A stretch of 21,911 bases of DNA from CAYVTZ01 sp964454685 (GTDB lineage Bacteria > Bacillota > Clostridia > Christensenellales > Christensenellaceae): positions 1-21,911 of the forward strand of contig CAYVTZ010000044.1 of the NCBI GenBank assembly GCA_964454685.1. The letters are read 5' to 3'. Both the position numbers and the translations under genes were made by a program. Positions 21,523-21,911 of this stretch are shown here, in pieces; positions within the stretch are counted from its first letter, which is position 1; each line of letters opens with the position of its first letter. The notes below the pieces were generated by a model. The model was given only the letters and a program-made list of their open reading frames with translations, made no database searches and was not told the DNA's origin.

Positions 21523-21835
21523 AAGGATCTGGAATAACATCTTCATACAGCCACCAATGATCATCCAATTGCTTGAAAAGGATAGTTTCCTTATAGTACC
21601 ATCTATCCGGATCATCCGTTGCCCCCTCAGGAAAATATCGCAAGGAAGTATTTCTTAACCCCTCATCAGGGTAGCGTTGAGCAGGAAACTCTACTAATAG
21701 CGACGCATGCAAATATCTTGTCATCCTAAAAATTCCAATTCTCCGGTAAAACGATACAATTTTGTCCCATTCTTCTGGGGAAAAGTATTGCTCCTGCGCC
21801 ATATGGTCTACCCCCTGCTTGTTGTCTACCTTCAT
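21521..21835 (-). CDS. Small protein overlapping the upstream gene end; candidate immunity protein
   Basis: The 104-residue soluble protein (MKVDNKQGVDHMAQEQYFSPEEW...) is rich in aromatic and acidic residues and lacks a signal or membrane helix. Its ATG (21833-21835) overlaps the TGA of the upstream frame as ATGA, which implies translational coupling. An internal ATG at 21802, preceded by AGGGGGT, is an alternative start. I recognise no family. By position, directly after a gene end in an Rhs array, an immunity role is plausible. The C-terminus may have been shortened by a frameshift, as a protein-like tail continues in another frame to 21376. Confidence 0.5.
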   Translation of the reverse strand: MKVDNKQGVDHMAQEQYFSPEEWDKIVSFYRRIGIFRMTRYLHASLLVEFPAQRYPDEGLRNTSLRYFPEGATDDPDRWYYKETILFKQLDDHWWLYEDVIPDP

Positions 21836-21911
21836 ACCTTCCCCATATTCCTCCCAAAACGCTTTGCGCCTATTCCCGATTTGATGGACACAAAATCATT
21901 CTGTATACTAG
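21832..21911 (-). CDS. C-terminal end of a protein running off the window, possibly a toxin C-terminus
   Basis: From the window edge, one frame stays open for 25 codons (SIQNDFVSIKSGIGAKRFG... ending NMGKV) and stops at TGA 21832-21834, overlapping the start of the next gene as ATGA. The basic Gly/Lys/Arg-rich tail and the coupled small gene after it fit a toxin with its immunity gene, possibly the main Rhs protein of this array. Only the last 25 residues are in view, so the identity is unknown. Confidence 0.4.
   Translation of the reverse strand, partial: SIQNDFVSIKSGIGAKRFGRNMGKV

Noticed and set aside
1..21911. CRISPR arrays, tRNA or rRNA genes, transposases
   Set aside because: No evenly spaced short repeats, cloverleaf-like tRNA or rRNA sequence, or transposase-like protein was seen.

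Overview
The window looks like a chromosomal segment of a Gram-positive anaerobe of the class Clostridia. The reasons are moderate GC, strong GGAGG-type ribosome binding sites, YesM/YesN-type two-component genes, lipoproteins with short lipobox signals, a single-chain DhaK-DhaL kinase and a PocR-type AraC regulator. No genus can be named from the sequence alone. No rRNA, tRNA, CRISPR array or transposase was found. All clear genes lie on the minus strand except the PocR-type regulator at 17115-18137.

Region by region. (1) 110-3330: a sugar-phosphate isomerase/epimerase-like TIM barrel follows a LacI-family regulator that carries a second, C-terminal sugar-binding domain. Near-identical TTTACGYAAA operators lie at the isomerase promoter and upstream of the regulator promoter, which suggests repression of the isomerase and possibly self-control. 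(2) 3444-8772: an operon encodes a family-1 solute-binding lipoprotein, a YesM-like sensor kinase and a YesN-like response regulator, with no permease. Just downstream is a lipoprotein of unknown function. (3) 8819-11292: a zinc-ribbon membrane protein, a secreted FnIII protein, and a lipoprotein paralogous to the one at 3444. The two lipoproteins also share a conserved upstream block, so they are probably co-regulated. (4) 11293-11780: mostly non-coding, with that promoter block, possible gene remnants and a terminator. (5) 11781-18137: an operon of glycerol dehydrogenase, dihydroxyacetone kinase and a large membrane-bound alpha/beta hydrolase, divergent from the PocR-AraC activator. Glycerol would go to dihydroxyacetone and then dihydroxyacetone phosphate. 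The hydrolase may release a substrate outside the membrane.

(6) 18146-21911: an Rhs-type polymorphic-toxin array running in from the right edge. It holds the end of an unknown protein at the edge (possibly a toxin C-terminus), an overlapping small candidate immunity gene, a decayed tail, two membrane-anchored proteins of unknown function, an orphan 5'-truncated Rhs C-terminus with an HEYGH metallopeptidase-like domain, and a candidate lipoprotein immunity gene. The toxin-immunity pair is bracketed by 56-bp direct repeats of Rhs core sequence (55/56 identical, exactly 1600 bp apart). The island stops 8 bp after the PocR-regulator stop codon. This array is the most unusual part of the window.
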